From: Ardenticatenaceae bacterium
Lineage (GTDB): Bacteria > Chloroflexota > Anaerolineae > Promineifilales > Promineifilaceae
Reading direction: 5' to 3'
DNA length: 64,000 nucleotides
NCBI GenBank assembly: GCA_020634395.1
Contig: JACKBU010000001.1
Location: forward strand, 62,001-126,000
Position numbers and translations under genes: made by a program. Below, piece by piece: positions 31,933 through 39,610 of the stretch (its first letter is position 1; the number at the start of each line of letters is the position of its first letter). The notes under the pieces are model-generated. The model was not told where the DNA came from and made no database searches. It was given only the letters and a program-made list of their open reading frames with translations.

Positions 31933-32907
31933 ATGATCGAAAGAAAATCATTAACTCCGGTTGTTATTGTGGGCTGCCAGCGCAGTGGAACCACGCTGCT
32001 GCGCAGCATTTTAGGGCGGCACCCGGCTTTGCTGGAGCATCCCGATGAGCCGCAATACCTGTATTGGCTCTACCAACGGTTTGGGCACGTGATCGATGAT
32101 GTGCCTACGGCCGTTAACTATCTCGCCCAACATCCCTATTTACCAGACACCCTTACCAAAGAGCAATTGGCAAAACATTTCAGCCCTTACAGCAAACTCC
32201 CATTGTCGGAGTTTGTGGAGCTTTACCTGCAAGCCTGGGGCGGGGCAGACATCCGCACCAAACGCCCGCTGCTTAAAGATCCGGCCTGGATTTTTCATCT
32301 CGATTTGGTACAGGAAATGTTCCCGGGAACGGCCGTGATCCACATTGTCCGAGATCCGCGCGCCAATGTCTCATCACAAATAAGCCGCTGGCCGCAAATT
32401 TCTGTGTGGGAAGCATCCGTGTCCTGGCGAAAGGCGGTCCGGCAGGCGCGCGCCTGGGACAACTCCCACGACGCTTGTTATGTAGAAATCACCTACCGGA
32501 ATCTACTGCACAACCCTGAAGCAACCTTAAAAAAAATATGCCAGGCACTAAATCTGGATTATGCTCCTTCTATGCTTAATCCTCAGCGGGAGTCGGCCGT
32601 TGACTATCCCGACAACAAATCTCCCCGCGCCAGATATCGCTCCCTCGATCCTTCACGGCAAGACAGGTGGCGCAAGAAACTCACGCCGCTCGATGTTTCA
32701 ATCGTCGAACAGGCCTGCCATCGCGAAATGGCCTGGTGGGATTACCAGCCGGTAAATCCCCCCGTGCCGACCGCGCAAATCGTTTCGCGGCAACTTCAGG
32801 AAATCACCCACTACTTCTACAAGCAAACGGGCAAAACAGTGAAGGCTTACGGCCGTAAACTCGGTTGGAAACTGGGCTACGGCGCGCTTCCGCTTCCCCA
32901 AAACTAA
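31933..32907 (+). CDS. Sulfotransferase
   Basis: A 324-residue PAPS-dependent sulfotransferase. The 5'-phosphosulfate loop is GCQRSGTTLLRSILG (residues ~15-29) and the 3'-phosphate site is VIHIVRDPRANVSSQ. ATG 31933 is preferred to ATG 31888, which overlaps the upstream gene and lacks homology. It shows that a sulfated glycan is probably made by this island. Methyl and sulfate decorations in one cluster would change surface charge. The acceptor cannot be told. Confidence 0.9.
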   Translation: MIERKSLTPVVIVGCQRSGTTLLRSILGRHPALLEHPDEPQYLYWLYQRFGHVIDDVPTAVNYLAQHPYLPDTLTKEQLAKHFSPYSKLPLSEFVELYLQAWGGADIRTKRPLLKDPAWIFHLDLVQEMFPGTAVIHIVRDPRANVSSQISRWPQISVWEASVSWRKAVRQARAWDNSHDACYVEITYRNLLHNPEATLKKICQALNLDYAPSMLNPQRESAVDYPDNKSPRARYRSLDPSRQDRWRKKLTPLDVSIVEQACHREMAWWDYQPVNPPVPTAQIVSRQLQEITHYFYKQTGKTVKAYGRKLGWKLGYGALPLPQN

Positions 32908-32925
32908 TCGCACAGCCATAACTCC

Positions 32926-33858
32926 ATGAAACAAACTGTTATCAAGTTGCTACCTAAGTCCTGGATAAATGCCTGGAGATCTTTTAAATTCATATTTCAG
33001 GGAGATTATTTGCGCGTGCGCCGCCGCCTGGAGGAGCTGGAGAGAGCTTCTTACCTCTCTGCCCAAAGTGGGTTGCCGGCCTATAATGGCCTTGTCGGCG
33101 CCTATCGCTTTCAAAACACCCTCAACCGCTACGAACAACGCATCTATTCTCAAAATGGAGAAGACGGCGTCCTGCTCCACCTGTTTTCACTGCTAGGGAC
33201 GACGGATCGGCGGTTTATAGAGTTTGGCATTGGTGATGGGAAGCAGTGCAACACCGCCAATCTTTCTCTTAACTTTGGCTGGTCGGGCCTTTTGCTGGAG
33301 ATTGATGCGCAGAACGTACAGGCTGCCCGGCGCTATTACCAGCAACAGTTAGGCCAGAGTGCCGCGCAGGTAGAAATCACACAGGCCCAGGTGACGGCCG
33401 AAAACATCAACCTGATATTAAGTGAGCATGGTTACGCTGGGGAAGTAGATCTGCTTTCCATTGACATTGACAGCAACGATTATTGGGTATGGCAAGCAAT
33501 TGACATCATCCAGCCGAGGGTTGTGACGATTGAGTTTAATGCTTCGTTGGGCTGTGAACGCCCGCTGGTTGTCCCTTATCAATCCAGCTTTGACGCCCAG
33601 GCGGCCCATGTCAGCGGCTTCTACCACGGCGCTTCCCTGGCCGCTCTGACGAAGTTGGGACAGGCAAAAGGTTACTTATTGGCCGGCTGCGAATCGGCCG
33701 GAATCAACGCTTTTTTTGTCCGTGAAGATGTGGCGCTGGGAAAAGTAACGGCCGTTTCCCCCACCCAGGCCTACTTCCCCCACGCCTACCGAACCGCCCT
33801 CATGAGCCAGCAGGCACAGTTCGACCTGATCCGCCACCTGCCCTTCATAGAGGTGTGA
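32926..33858 (+). CDS. Predicted methyltransferase-like protein (FkbM-related fold) in the polysaccharide island
   Basis: A 310-residue protein. The core IYSQNGEDGVLLHLFSLLG, RFIEFGIGDGKQCNTANL and VDLLSIDIDSNDYWVWQAI, then VVTIEFNA, matches the SAM-binding layout of FkbM-like proteins, with the acidic residue after the second strand. The activity is not established. It directly follows the sulfotransferase and precedes a glycosyltransferase, and fits O-methylation of a glycan. Confidence 0.7.
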   Translation: MKQTVIKLLPKSWINAWRSFKFIFQGDYLRVRRRLEELERASYLSAQSGLPAYNGLVGAYRFQNTLNRYEQRIYSQNGEDGVLLHLFSLLGTTDRRFIEFGIGDGKQCNTANLSLNFGWSGLLLEIDAQNVQAARRYYQQQLGQSAAQVEITQAQVTAENINLILSEHGYAGEVDLLSIDIDSNDYWVWQAIDIIQPRVVTIEFNASLGCERPLVVPYQSSFDAQAAHVSGFYHGASLAALTKLGQAKGYLLAGCESAGINAFFVREDVALGKVTAVSPTQAYFPHAYRTALMSQQAQFDLIRHLPFIEV

Positions 33859-33876
33859 CAAGTAACGCGAACGATA

Positions 33877-34992
33877 ATGCAAGAATCGGACCCCAACAGG
33901 ACACAGTCAGCCAAAATCGCTATCCTGACCCTGGATTTTTATCCCCAGATCGGCGGCGTACAAAGCTACCTGTTCGAAATTGCCAGGCGGCTGGGCTCCG
34001 CGTTCGACATCGCCGTGGTTACCCCTCAACCCGGCGAACTTCCTCCTGCCACACCGCTGCGTAAAGTAAAGCCGCCGGCCCCCCACGCCCTGGGATTTTG
34101 GCAAGTGCTGCGTCAGAAGCAGCCAGATTTTGTGATTGTAGGCCATGCGCATCCGCAGCTCCTTCTGGCAGCCGCTCTATACGGCCGTAAAAAATACGCA
34201 GCCATCACCTATGGCAACGACTATCTGGCCGCGCAAAAAAGGTGGCACCATGCCCTGTTCAACAAGCTTCTCAACCAGGCCAATCCCCTCGTAACAATTT
34301 CCGAAGCGAACGTACGACGTCTGCTGGCGTTAAATTTGAACCCCACGGCCGTTGTCCATCCAGGAACCGATCCCCAGCGCTTTCATCCTGCGCCGCCCCG
34401 CGCCACCGGTCCTGTTACCCTGCTTACCGTGGCCCGCCTTGTCCCGCGCAAAGGCATCGACACGGTGCTCAAGCTGATGCCATCTCTGCTTGACCGCCAT
34501 CCCCGGCTTCTTTACCGCATCGTAGGCAGCGGACCAGACCGGGAACGGTTGGAAGAACTGGTCCACTCCCTCACCCTGTCTGCACACGTGGAGTTTGTGG
34601 GACGCGCATCTTCGGAGGAACTGCCAAAAATTTACCGTAACGCCGACATTTTTGTGATGCTGACTCGCGAGGAACAAAATCAAACCAGCGTGGAAGGGTT
34701 TGGCATCGTTTACCTGGAAGCCAGCGCCAGCGGTCTGCCGATTGTGGCTACCCATGCCGGCGGCGTGGCCGATGCCGTCCACGACAACGTGACCGGCCTA
34801 CTTGTTTCGCCCGACAACCCAGACCAGGCACTGCAAGCGCTTACCCGTCTCATCGACGACGAAGCACTGCGTCATAGGCTGGGGCAGGCGGGCCGTCGCC
34901 TGGTTGAGGACGAATTGAATTGGGACAAAACGGCCGTCAAATTCCAGGCGCTTCTAACGGCCGTCTTGCCCGGCAGCTCATCCCCAACCTGA
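33877..34992 (+). CDS. Glycosyltransferase family 4 protein
   Basis: A 371-residue GT-B enzyme. It begins with AILTLDFYPQIGGVQSYLFEIARR, has the donor domain TVARLVPRKGIDTVL and the EX7E motif EGFGIVYLEASASGLPIVAT. The ATG at 33877 has no strong ribosome-binding site. Gap to the next gene is only 7 bp, so they are likely co-transcribed. Confidence 0.93.
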   Translation: MQESDPNRTQSAKIAILTLDFYPQIGGVQSYLFEIARRLGSAFDIAVVTPQPGELPPATPLRKVKPPAPHALGFWQVLRQKQPDFVIVGHAHPQLLLAAALYGRKKYAAITYGNDYLAAQKRWHHALFNKLLNQANPLVTISEANVRRLLALNLNPTAVVHPGTDPQRFHPAPPRATGPVTLLTVARLVPRKGIDTVLKLMPSLLDRHPRLLYRIVGSGPDRERLEELVHSLTLSAHVEFVGRASSEELPKIYRNADIFVMLTREEQNQTSVEGFGIVYLEASASGLPIVATHAGGVADAVHDNVTGLLVSPDNPDQALQALTRLIDDEALRHRLGQAGRRLVEDELNWDKTAVKFQALLTAVLPGSSSPT

Positions 34993-34999
34993 TCGCACC

Positions 35000-36142
35000 A
35001 TGCCACAGCAAACCATCCTTTTCGTCGACCACGCGCCTTCCCTGGGCGGCGCAGAAAGAAGCCTGTTACTGCTTCTGGAGCGGTTGCCTGCCCAGAACTG
35101 GACGTGTGCCCTCGCCGGCGTGCCCGGTACGCTGCTGGAAGAAGCAGCCCAACGAGGGGCAGCCGTCTATCCTTTGCATCTCCCGCGCTTAAAGCGCTCG
35201 CCTCGTTTCGCGCTGGATGTCTGGCAGAGTGCCCAGGCCATAGCCCAAGTTGCCCGGCAAACAAAGGCTTCCCTGCTGTATGCCAACACTGTTCGCGCCG
35301 CCATTTATGCCGCCCTTGCCGCCAAAATCGCCCGACGGCCGTTCATCTGGCACATGCGCGATTTTTGGCTGTCGGAAACCCGACCGCGCCGGCTCTGGTT
35401 TGATACGGTGGGAAAGCACCTCCTGCTGGGAGCCGCCAGATGCGTTATTGCCAATTCCCAGGCGACGGCGGCCCATCTACCCACTTCATCTAAGGTCCAT
35501 ATCATCCACAATGGCGTTGATGTGAGCCTGTTCGATCCTGCTCTAGACGGCCGTGACTTTCGGCGCCGCTGCCACATTTCTGCCCACGCGCCACTCGTGG
35601 GCATGGTGGGTCGCCTGCGCCCCTGGAAAGGCCAGGCCGCCTTTTTGCAAATGGCGGCGCTCGTCAGACAGCAGGCGCCGGGCGCCCACTTCCTCATCGT
35701 TGGTGGCGATCCCTTCCAGCTAGCTGATGGCTATACGCAAGAACTTGACGCCCTGGCCCAGTCACTTCACCTCGCCGATCACGTCACCTTTGTCGGCCAA
35801 ACACACGAGGTTGCTGCTGCTCTGGCTGCGCTAGATGTGTTTGTTCACCCCGGTCAGCCAGAGCCATTTGGACTGGTCAATATCGAAGCCATGGCCATGG
35901 CCAAGCCGGTAGTCGCTTTTGCCCACGGCGCTTTACCCGAAATCGTGCAGGATGGGGTCACGGGTCTGCTCTGCCCCTCAGACGATGCGGCAGCCCTGGC
36001 CACGGCCGTTCTAGCCCTTCTGGAAGATGATGACAGACGACGAAACCTGGGCGCCGCTGGCCGCCAGCGCGTTTTGGAAAACTTCACAGCCGCGCGCATG
36101 GCCGCAGAAGTAGCCGAGCTTCTGGCATCGGTGACAGGCTAA
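35000..36142 (+). CDS. Glycosyltransferase family 4 protein
   Basis: A 380-residue GT-B enzyme with N-terminal FVDHAPSLGGAERSLLLLLE, donor motif GMVGRLRPWKGQAAF and the EX7E motif EPFGLVNIEAMAMAKPVVAF. It is flanked within 7 bp on either side by two other GT4 genes; the three together suggest successive sugar additions to one glycan. Confidence 0.93.
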   Translation: MPQQTILFVDHAPSLGGAERSLLLLLERLPAQNWTCALAGVPGTLLEEAAQRGAAVYPLHLPRLKRSPRFALDVWQSAQAIAQVARQTKASLLYANTVRAAIYAALAAKIARRPFIWHMRDFWLSETRPRRLWFDTVGKHLLLGAARCVIANSQATAAHLPTSSKVHIIHNGVDVSLFDPALDGRDFRRRCHISAHAPLVGMVGRLRPWKGQAAFLQMAALVRQQAPGAHFLIVGGDPFQLADGYTQELDALAQSLHLADHVTFVGQTHEVAAALAALDVFVHPGQPEPFGLVNIEAMAMAKPVVAFAHGALPEIVQDGVTGLLCPSDDAAALATAVLALLEDDDRRRNLGAAGRQRVLENFTAARMAAEVAELLASVTG

Positions 36143-36148
36143 GGCAAG

Positions 36149-37276
36149 ATGAACCGCTACGTCCTCGACGCCCGTACCGCCACCGACCATTTCCCCGGCA
36201 TCGGCCGCTACGTCAGCAACCTGGCCCGGGCCCTGCCGCCTGTGCTTGCCTCCGACGAGCGCCTGATCCTGCTGCGCGACCCCACACGGCCGTCGCGCTG
36301 GCAGCTTCCGGCCCCTTCCGCACAGGTAGAATGGGTGGAAACGGCCGTTTCCCCCTTTTCCCTGAGCCAGCAGTGGCAGATCCCTAAATTGCTACGCGAA
36401 ATAGGAGCCGATCTGTACCACAGCCCTTACTACCTCATGCCCTACCGAACCGGCATCCCCACCTTGCTGACATTCTACGACCTCATTCCACAGCGCTTTC
36501 CCCAATACGTCTCCCCACGCGCCCGCCTGCTGACCAGTCTGCTGACGCGGCTGGCCCTGCGGGCCGCCGATCAGGTGGTGGCTATTTCACAGTTCACCCG
36601 GAAGGATGCGCTGGCTGCTTACCCTCTTGCGGCAGAAAAAGTTACGGCCGTTCCCCTGGCCGCCGATCCCCATTTTCAACCCCAACCGGCGGCGGAAATC
36701 GACCGTATCCGCACGACATACCAGTTGCCGCCCACTTACGCGCTGTACCTGGGCATCAACAAGCCGCATAAAAACCTGGTCAATTTACTGCTGGCCTGGA
36801 ACATGTTGACCGAGCAGCTTCCCGAAGCTCCGCCGTTGGTGATTGCCGGCGCCTGGGACAAACGCTACCCGGAAGCGAAGGAAACGGCCGCCGCCCTGAA
36901 TCTTACATCTCACATCACATTTCTGGGGCCGGTGGCCGAAGAGGATTTGCCAGGATTGTACAGCGGCGCAGAACTGTTTGTTTTTCCCAGCCAATACGAG
37001 GGGTTTGGCCTGCCTGTGATCGAGGCGATGGCCTGCGGCACGGCCGTGGCCTGTGCCCGCACGTCCAGCCTGCCAGAGGTGGGCGGCGAAGCGGCAGCCT
37101 ACTTCGACCCAACCCAACCAGAAGAGATAACGGCCGTTCTCCACCACCTGCTCACCGACAACGCTGCCCGCGAGCGCCGCCGGACACTGGGCCAAAAACA
37201 GGCACAGTTGTTTTCGTGGGAGAAAACGGCCGTGGAAACTCTTGCCCTCTATCGGCAGCTAACGGCCCACCACTAA
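36149..37276 (+). CDS. Glycosyltransferase family 4 protein (mannosyltransferase-like)
   Basis: A 375-residue GT-B enzyme. The N-terminus ATDHFPGIGRYVSNLARAL and central YHSPYYLMPYRTGIPTLLTFYDLIP are typical of the GT4 group that includes mannosyltransferases. Donor site YLGINKPHKNLVNLLLAW and EX7E EGFGLPVIEAMACGTAVAC are clear. Last gene of the plus-strand glycan unit; it is convergent with the uridine kinase gene. Confidence 0.92.
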   Translation: MNRYVLDARTATDHFPGIGRYVSNLARALPPVLASDERLILLRDPTRPSRWQLPAPSAQVEWVETAVSPFSLSQQWQIPKLLREIGADLYHSPYYLMPYRTGIPTLLTFYDLIPQRFPQYVSPRARLLTSLLTRLALRAADQVVAISQFTRKDALAAYPLAAEKVTAVPLAADPHFQPQPAAEIDRIRTTYQLPPTYALYLGINKPHKNLVNLLLAWNMLTEQLPEAPPLVIAGAWDKRYPEAKETAAALNLTSHITFLGPVAEEDLPGLYSGAELFVFPSQYEGFGLPVIEAMACGTAVACARTSSLPEVGGEAAAYFDPTQPEEITAVLHHLLTDNAARERRRTLGQKQAQLFSWEKTAVETLALYRQLTAHH

Positions 37277-37284
37277 CACAGCTT

Positions 37285-37923
37285 TCAGCGCATGGACCGT
37301 GTGTTCAACAGCTCCCGCAGACGCGACACCACCATCTCCATCGCTACCTGATTCCGCCCGCCGTTGGGGATAATCACATCGGCGTACCGCTTGCTTGGCT
37401 CCACAAACTTCAGATGCATGGGCCGCACCGTTTCCATGTACTGCGCCACCACCGAATCCAACGAGCGGTTCCGCTCATTCATATCCCGCTGCAGCCGGCG
37501 AATAAAGCGAATATCCGCGTCGGTATCAACGTAAATCTTGATGTCCATGAGTTCCCGCAGTTTGCGCCGCGTAAAAATCAAGATCCCTTCGATCAAGACA
37601 ATGGGACACGGCTCTACCAGAATCGTTTCATGCTTGCGGCGATGTAGAGTAAAGTCATACACAGGCACTTCTACCGACTGCCCAGACAACAACTGCTTCA
37701 CATGTTTCACCAGCAGTTTGTTCTCCAACGAATTGGGATGATCATAGTTTTGGCGCGAGCGCTCCTCGAAAGAGAGGTGGGGATTATCGCGGTAGTACGC
37801 GTCGTGGGGGAAATAAGCGATTTTTTCGGCTCCCACAGATTCCAAAATTGCCTTGGCGACAGTCGTTTTGCCAGAGGCCGTGCCCCCGGCAACACCAAAT
37901 ACAACGGGCAAGTACTCACTCAT
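37285..37923 (-). CDS. udk: Uridine kinase
   Basis: A 212-residue P-loop kinase that phosphorylates uridine and cytidine in nucleotide salvage. Walker A is GGTASGKTT; also FPHDAYYRD, the NYDHPNS motif, PVYDFTLHRR and ILIEGILIF are as in Udk, and RFIRRLQRDMNERNRSL closes the fold. ATG 37923 is chosen because AAAGGA lies before it; the frame extends 22 codons further upstream. It lies just after the tRNA-Thr terminator. Confidence 0.96.
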   Translation of the reverse strand: MSEYLPVVFGVAGGTASGKTTVAKAILESVGAEKIAYFPHDAYYRDNPHLSFEERSRQNYDHPNSLENKLLVKHVKQLLSGQSVEVPVYDFTLHRRKHETILVEPCPIVLIEGILIFTRRKLRELMDIKIYVDTDADIRFIRRLQRDMNERNRSLDSVVAQYMETVRPMHLKFVEPSKRYADVIIPNGGRNQVAMEMVVSRLRELLNTRSMR

Positions 37924-37949
37924 CGGCCTATCCTTTGCCTTTAGCAGGC

Positions 37950-37980
37950 AAAAAAATACCCCGGAACAAAAGCCAGGGTA
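37950..37980 (-). terminator. Rho-independent terminator after tRNA-Thr
   Basis: On the minus strand TACCCTGG pairs with CCGGGGTA around CTTTTGTT and is followed by TTTTTTT. It is 13 bp past the tRNA-Thr 3' end and upstream of udk. Confidence 0.75.
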
Positions 37981-37993
37981 CGAATTCATTTGA

Positions 37994-38065
37994 AGCCACC
38001 CAAGGGATTTGAACCCTTAACCTATCGCTTACGAAGCGATTGCTCTGCCGTTGAGCTAGGGTGGC
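37994..38065 (-). tRNA. tRNA-Thr (anticodon CGT)
   Basis: The minus strand folds with acceptor GCCACCC/GGGTGGC, D arm GCTC...GAGC, anticodon stem ATCGC/GCGAT with loop TTCGTAA (anticodon CGT, codon ACG), and T arm with TTCAAAT. The discriminator is T and CCA is not encoded. Confidence 0.95.
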
Positions 38066-38166
38066 AAGTGGCAAAATTATATCAGGGCGATCAACGCTTG
38101 ACAAACGAGATTTACCTCCTATATTTTGAGTCGGTAACGAAATTTCTGGATTACTTTAGGTGAACT

Positions 38167-38682
38167 GTGGATCCCATCACCCGGCAAACAATCGAAGAAA
38201 CTGTTTCTGTGGTTGGCTCTAAACACGTCACGCTGGCGGGCCTGGATTTGCGAGATCTGGAAGATCTGACCCAAATCAATCTGGAGGGCGCCAATCTGAG
38301 CGAGGCCAAACTGGACCGCGTCAACTTTTCGCAGGCCAAACTAAAAGAGGCCAGATTCGACAGCACCAGCTTAAGGAGCACTTCTTTGGATAGCGCTGAG
38401 CTGCAAGGGGCCAATTTTTACCGGGCAGATTTGCGGGGCGCAGATTTGTCGAGCGCTTTGTTACAGAAAGCGTACCTGGGCAGTGCCAATTTGCAGGGCG
38501 CCTCGCTGAAAGGCGCGAACCTGACAGAAGCCAATTTGCAGTTTGCCGATTTGCGGGATGCGGATTTACGTGACACGCTGATGACGGCCGTCGACTTGAA
38601 GGGCGCCAAGTACAACGAAAAGACCCTGTGGCCGGAAAAACTAAATCCTCTCCTGGTCGGAGCAGTTTTCGAGCGGCGTTGA
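38167..38682 (+). CDS. Pentapeptide repeat protein
   Basis: A 171-residue protein almost wholly made of A(D/N)LXX pentapeptides from residue ~35 to ~145 (ANLSEAKLDRVNFSQAKL, ADLRGADLSSALL and similar), which fold as a right-handed quadrilateral beta-helix. It lacks a signal peptide and other domains. Such proteins can mimic DNA to inhibit gyrase or take part in binding; the role here is unknown. GTG 38167 has AGGTGA upstream. Confidence 0.9.
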   Translation: MDPITRQTIEETVSVVGSKHVTLAGLDLRDLEDLTQINLEGANLSEAKLDRVNFSQAKLKEARFDSTSLRSTSLDSAELQGANFYRADLRGADLSSALLQKAYLGSANLQGASLKGANLTEANLQFADLRDADLRDTLMTAVDLKGAKYNEKTLWPEKLNPLLVGAVFERR

Positions 38683-38693
38683 TTCGTGGGAGA

Positions 38694-39527
38694 TTATTCT
38701 GAGCCGGTCGCCTTGGGAAGATGCGGATCCCGACACCATTCGCTCCAGGAGCCGGCGTATAAACGGCCGTTTCCCAATCCCGCGTGGGCCAGAGCCAGCA
38801 AATTGACACAAGCCGTCACGCCGGAGCCACAGTAAAACGTCGCCTGATCCGGCGGCGTATCCCCCAACACTTCTGCCAGTTGAGAGCGCAGCACCGCCGC
38901 CGGCCGATAACGGCCGTCAGCCGTCCAATTGGCCTGGTAGTCGTAGTTAACAGCGCCGGGAATGTGTCCGGCAATGGGGTCGATATTTTCCATTTCTCCC
39001 CGATAACGAGCGGCATCACGCGAATCTACCAACAGCGGTGCGTGGGGAACTTCTTCTACCAGCACCAGCCATTCCAGGTGCGGCCGGCCGCGGAACGCGG
39101 CCGTTTCTCGCACTTCCTCGCCGGAGCGGGCAGCGTAGCCAGCGGCCTCCCACGCCTGCCACCCACCGTCTAGCACCGCCACAGCCTGATGACCCATGTA
39201 ACGCAGCATCCACCATAGGCGGGCGGCAATCATGCCGTTGGCATCGTCGTAAGCGACAACCTGTGTGTCTGTGCCAATACCCATGCGGCTAAACCGATTG
39301 ATGAGTTCTTGAGGCGGCGGTAGCGGATGACGGCCGTAGTCTGTAACCGCCGGATTGCTCAGATCCTTGTTGAGATGCGCGTAAACGGCCCCGGGGATGT
39401 GTCCCGCCTGATAGGCGCGCCGCCCGGCTTCCGGTTCGGCCAGCTTAAACCGGCAGTCCACGACAGCCCAATGGCTGTTATCCAGATTTGCGTGCAGCGT
39501 TTCCGCATCGATTAAGGTAGTAAACAT
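38694..39527 (-). CDS. Thiosulfate/3-mercaptopyruvate sulfurtransferase (two-domain rhodanese)
   Basis: A 277-residue tandem rhodanese. The N-terminal domain begins HWAVVDCRF, and the active C-terminal domain ends with the catalytic loop FYCGSGVTACVNLLAL (Cys of CGSGVTA), the signature of SseA-type mercaptopyruvate sulfurtransferases rather than CRKGVT of rhodanese. It would move sulfur to cyanide or another thiol acceptor. It follows the secreted PKD/CAP gene on the minus strand after an 83-bp gap. Confidence 0.93.
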   Translation of the reverse strand: MFTTLIDAETLHANLDNSHWAVVDCRFKLAEPEAGRRAYQAGHIPGAVYAHLNKDLSNPAVTDYGRHPLPPPQELINRFSRMGIGTDTQVVAYDDANGMIAARLWWMLRYMGHQAVAVLDGGWQAWEAAGYAARSGEEVRETAAFRGRPHLEWLVLVEEVPHAPLLVDSRDAARYRGEMENIDPIAGHIPGAVNYDYQANWTADGRYRPAAVLRSQLAEVLGDTPPDQATFYCGSGVTACVNLLALAHAGLGNGRLYAGSWSEWCRDPHLPKATGSE

Positions 39528-39610
39528 AGAAAGTGGAAGCCTTCGGATTGGTCACAACGGGCGGTGAGCAGCCATTTAGAACCCACCCACAAGGCGCTGC
39601 GCACGCGCGC

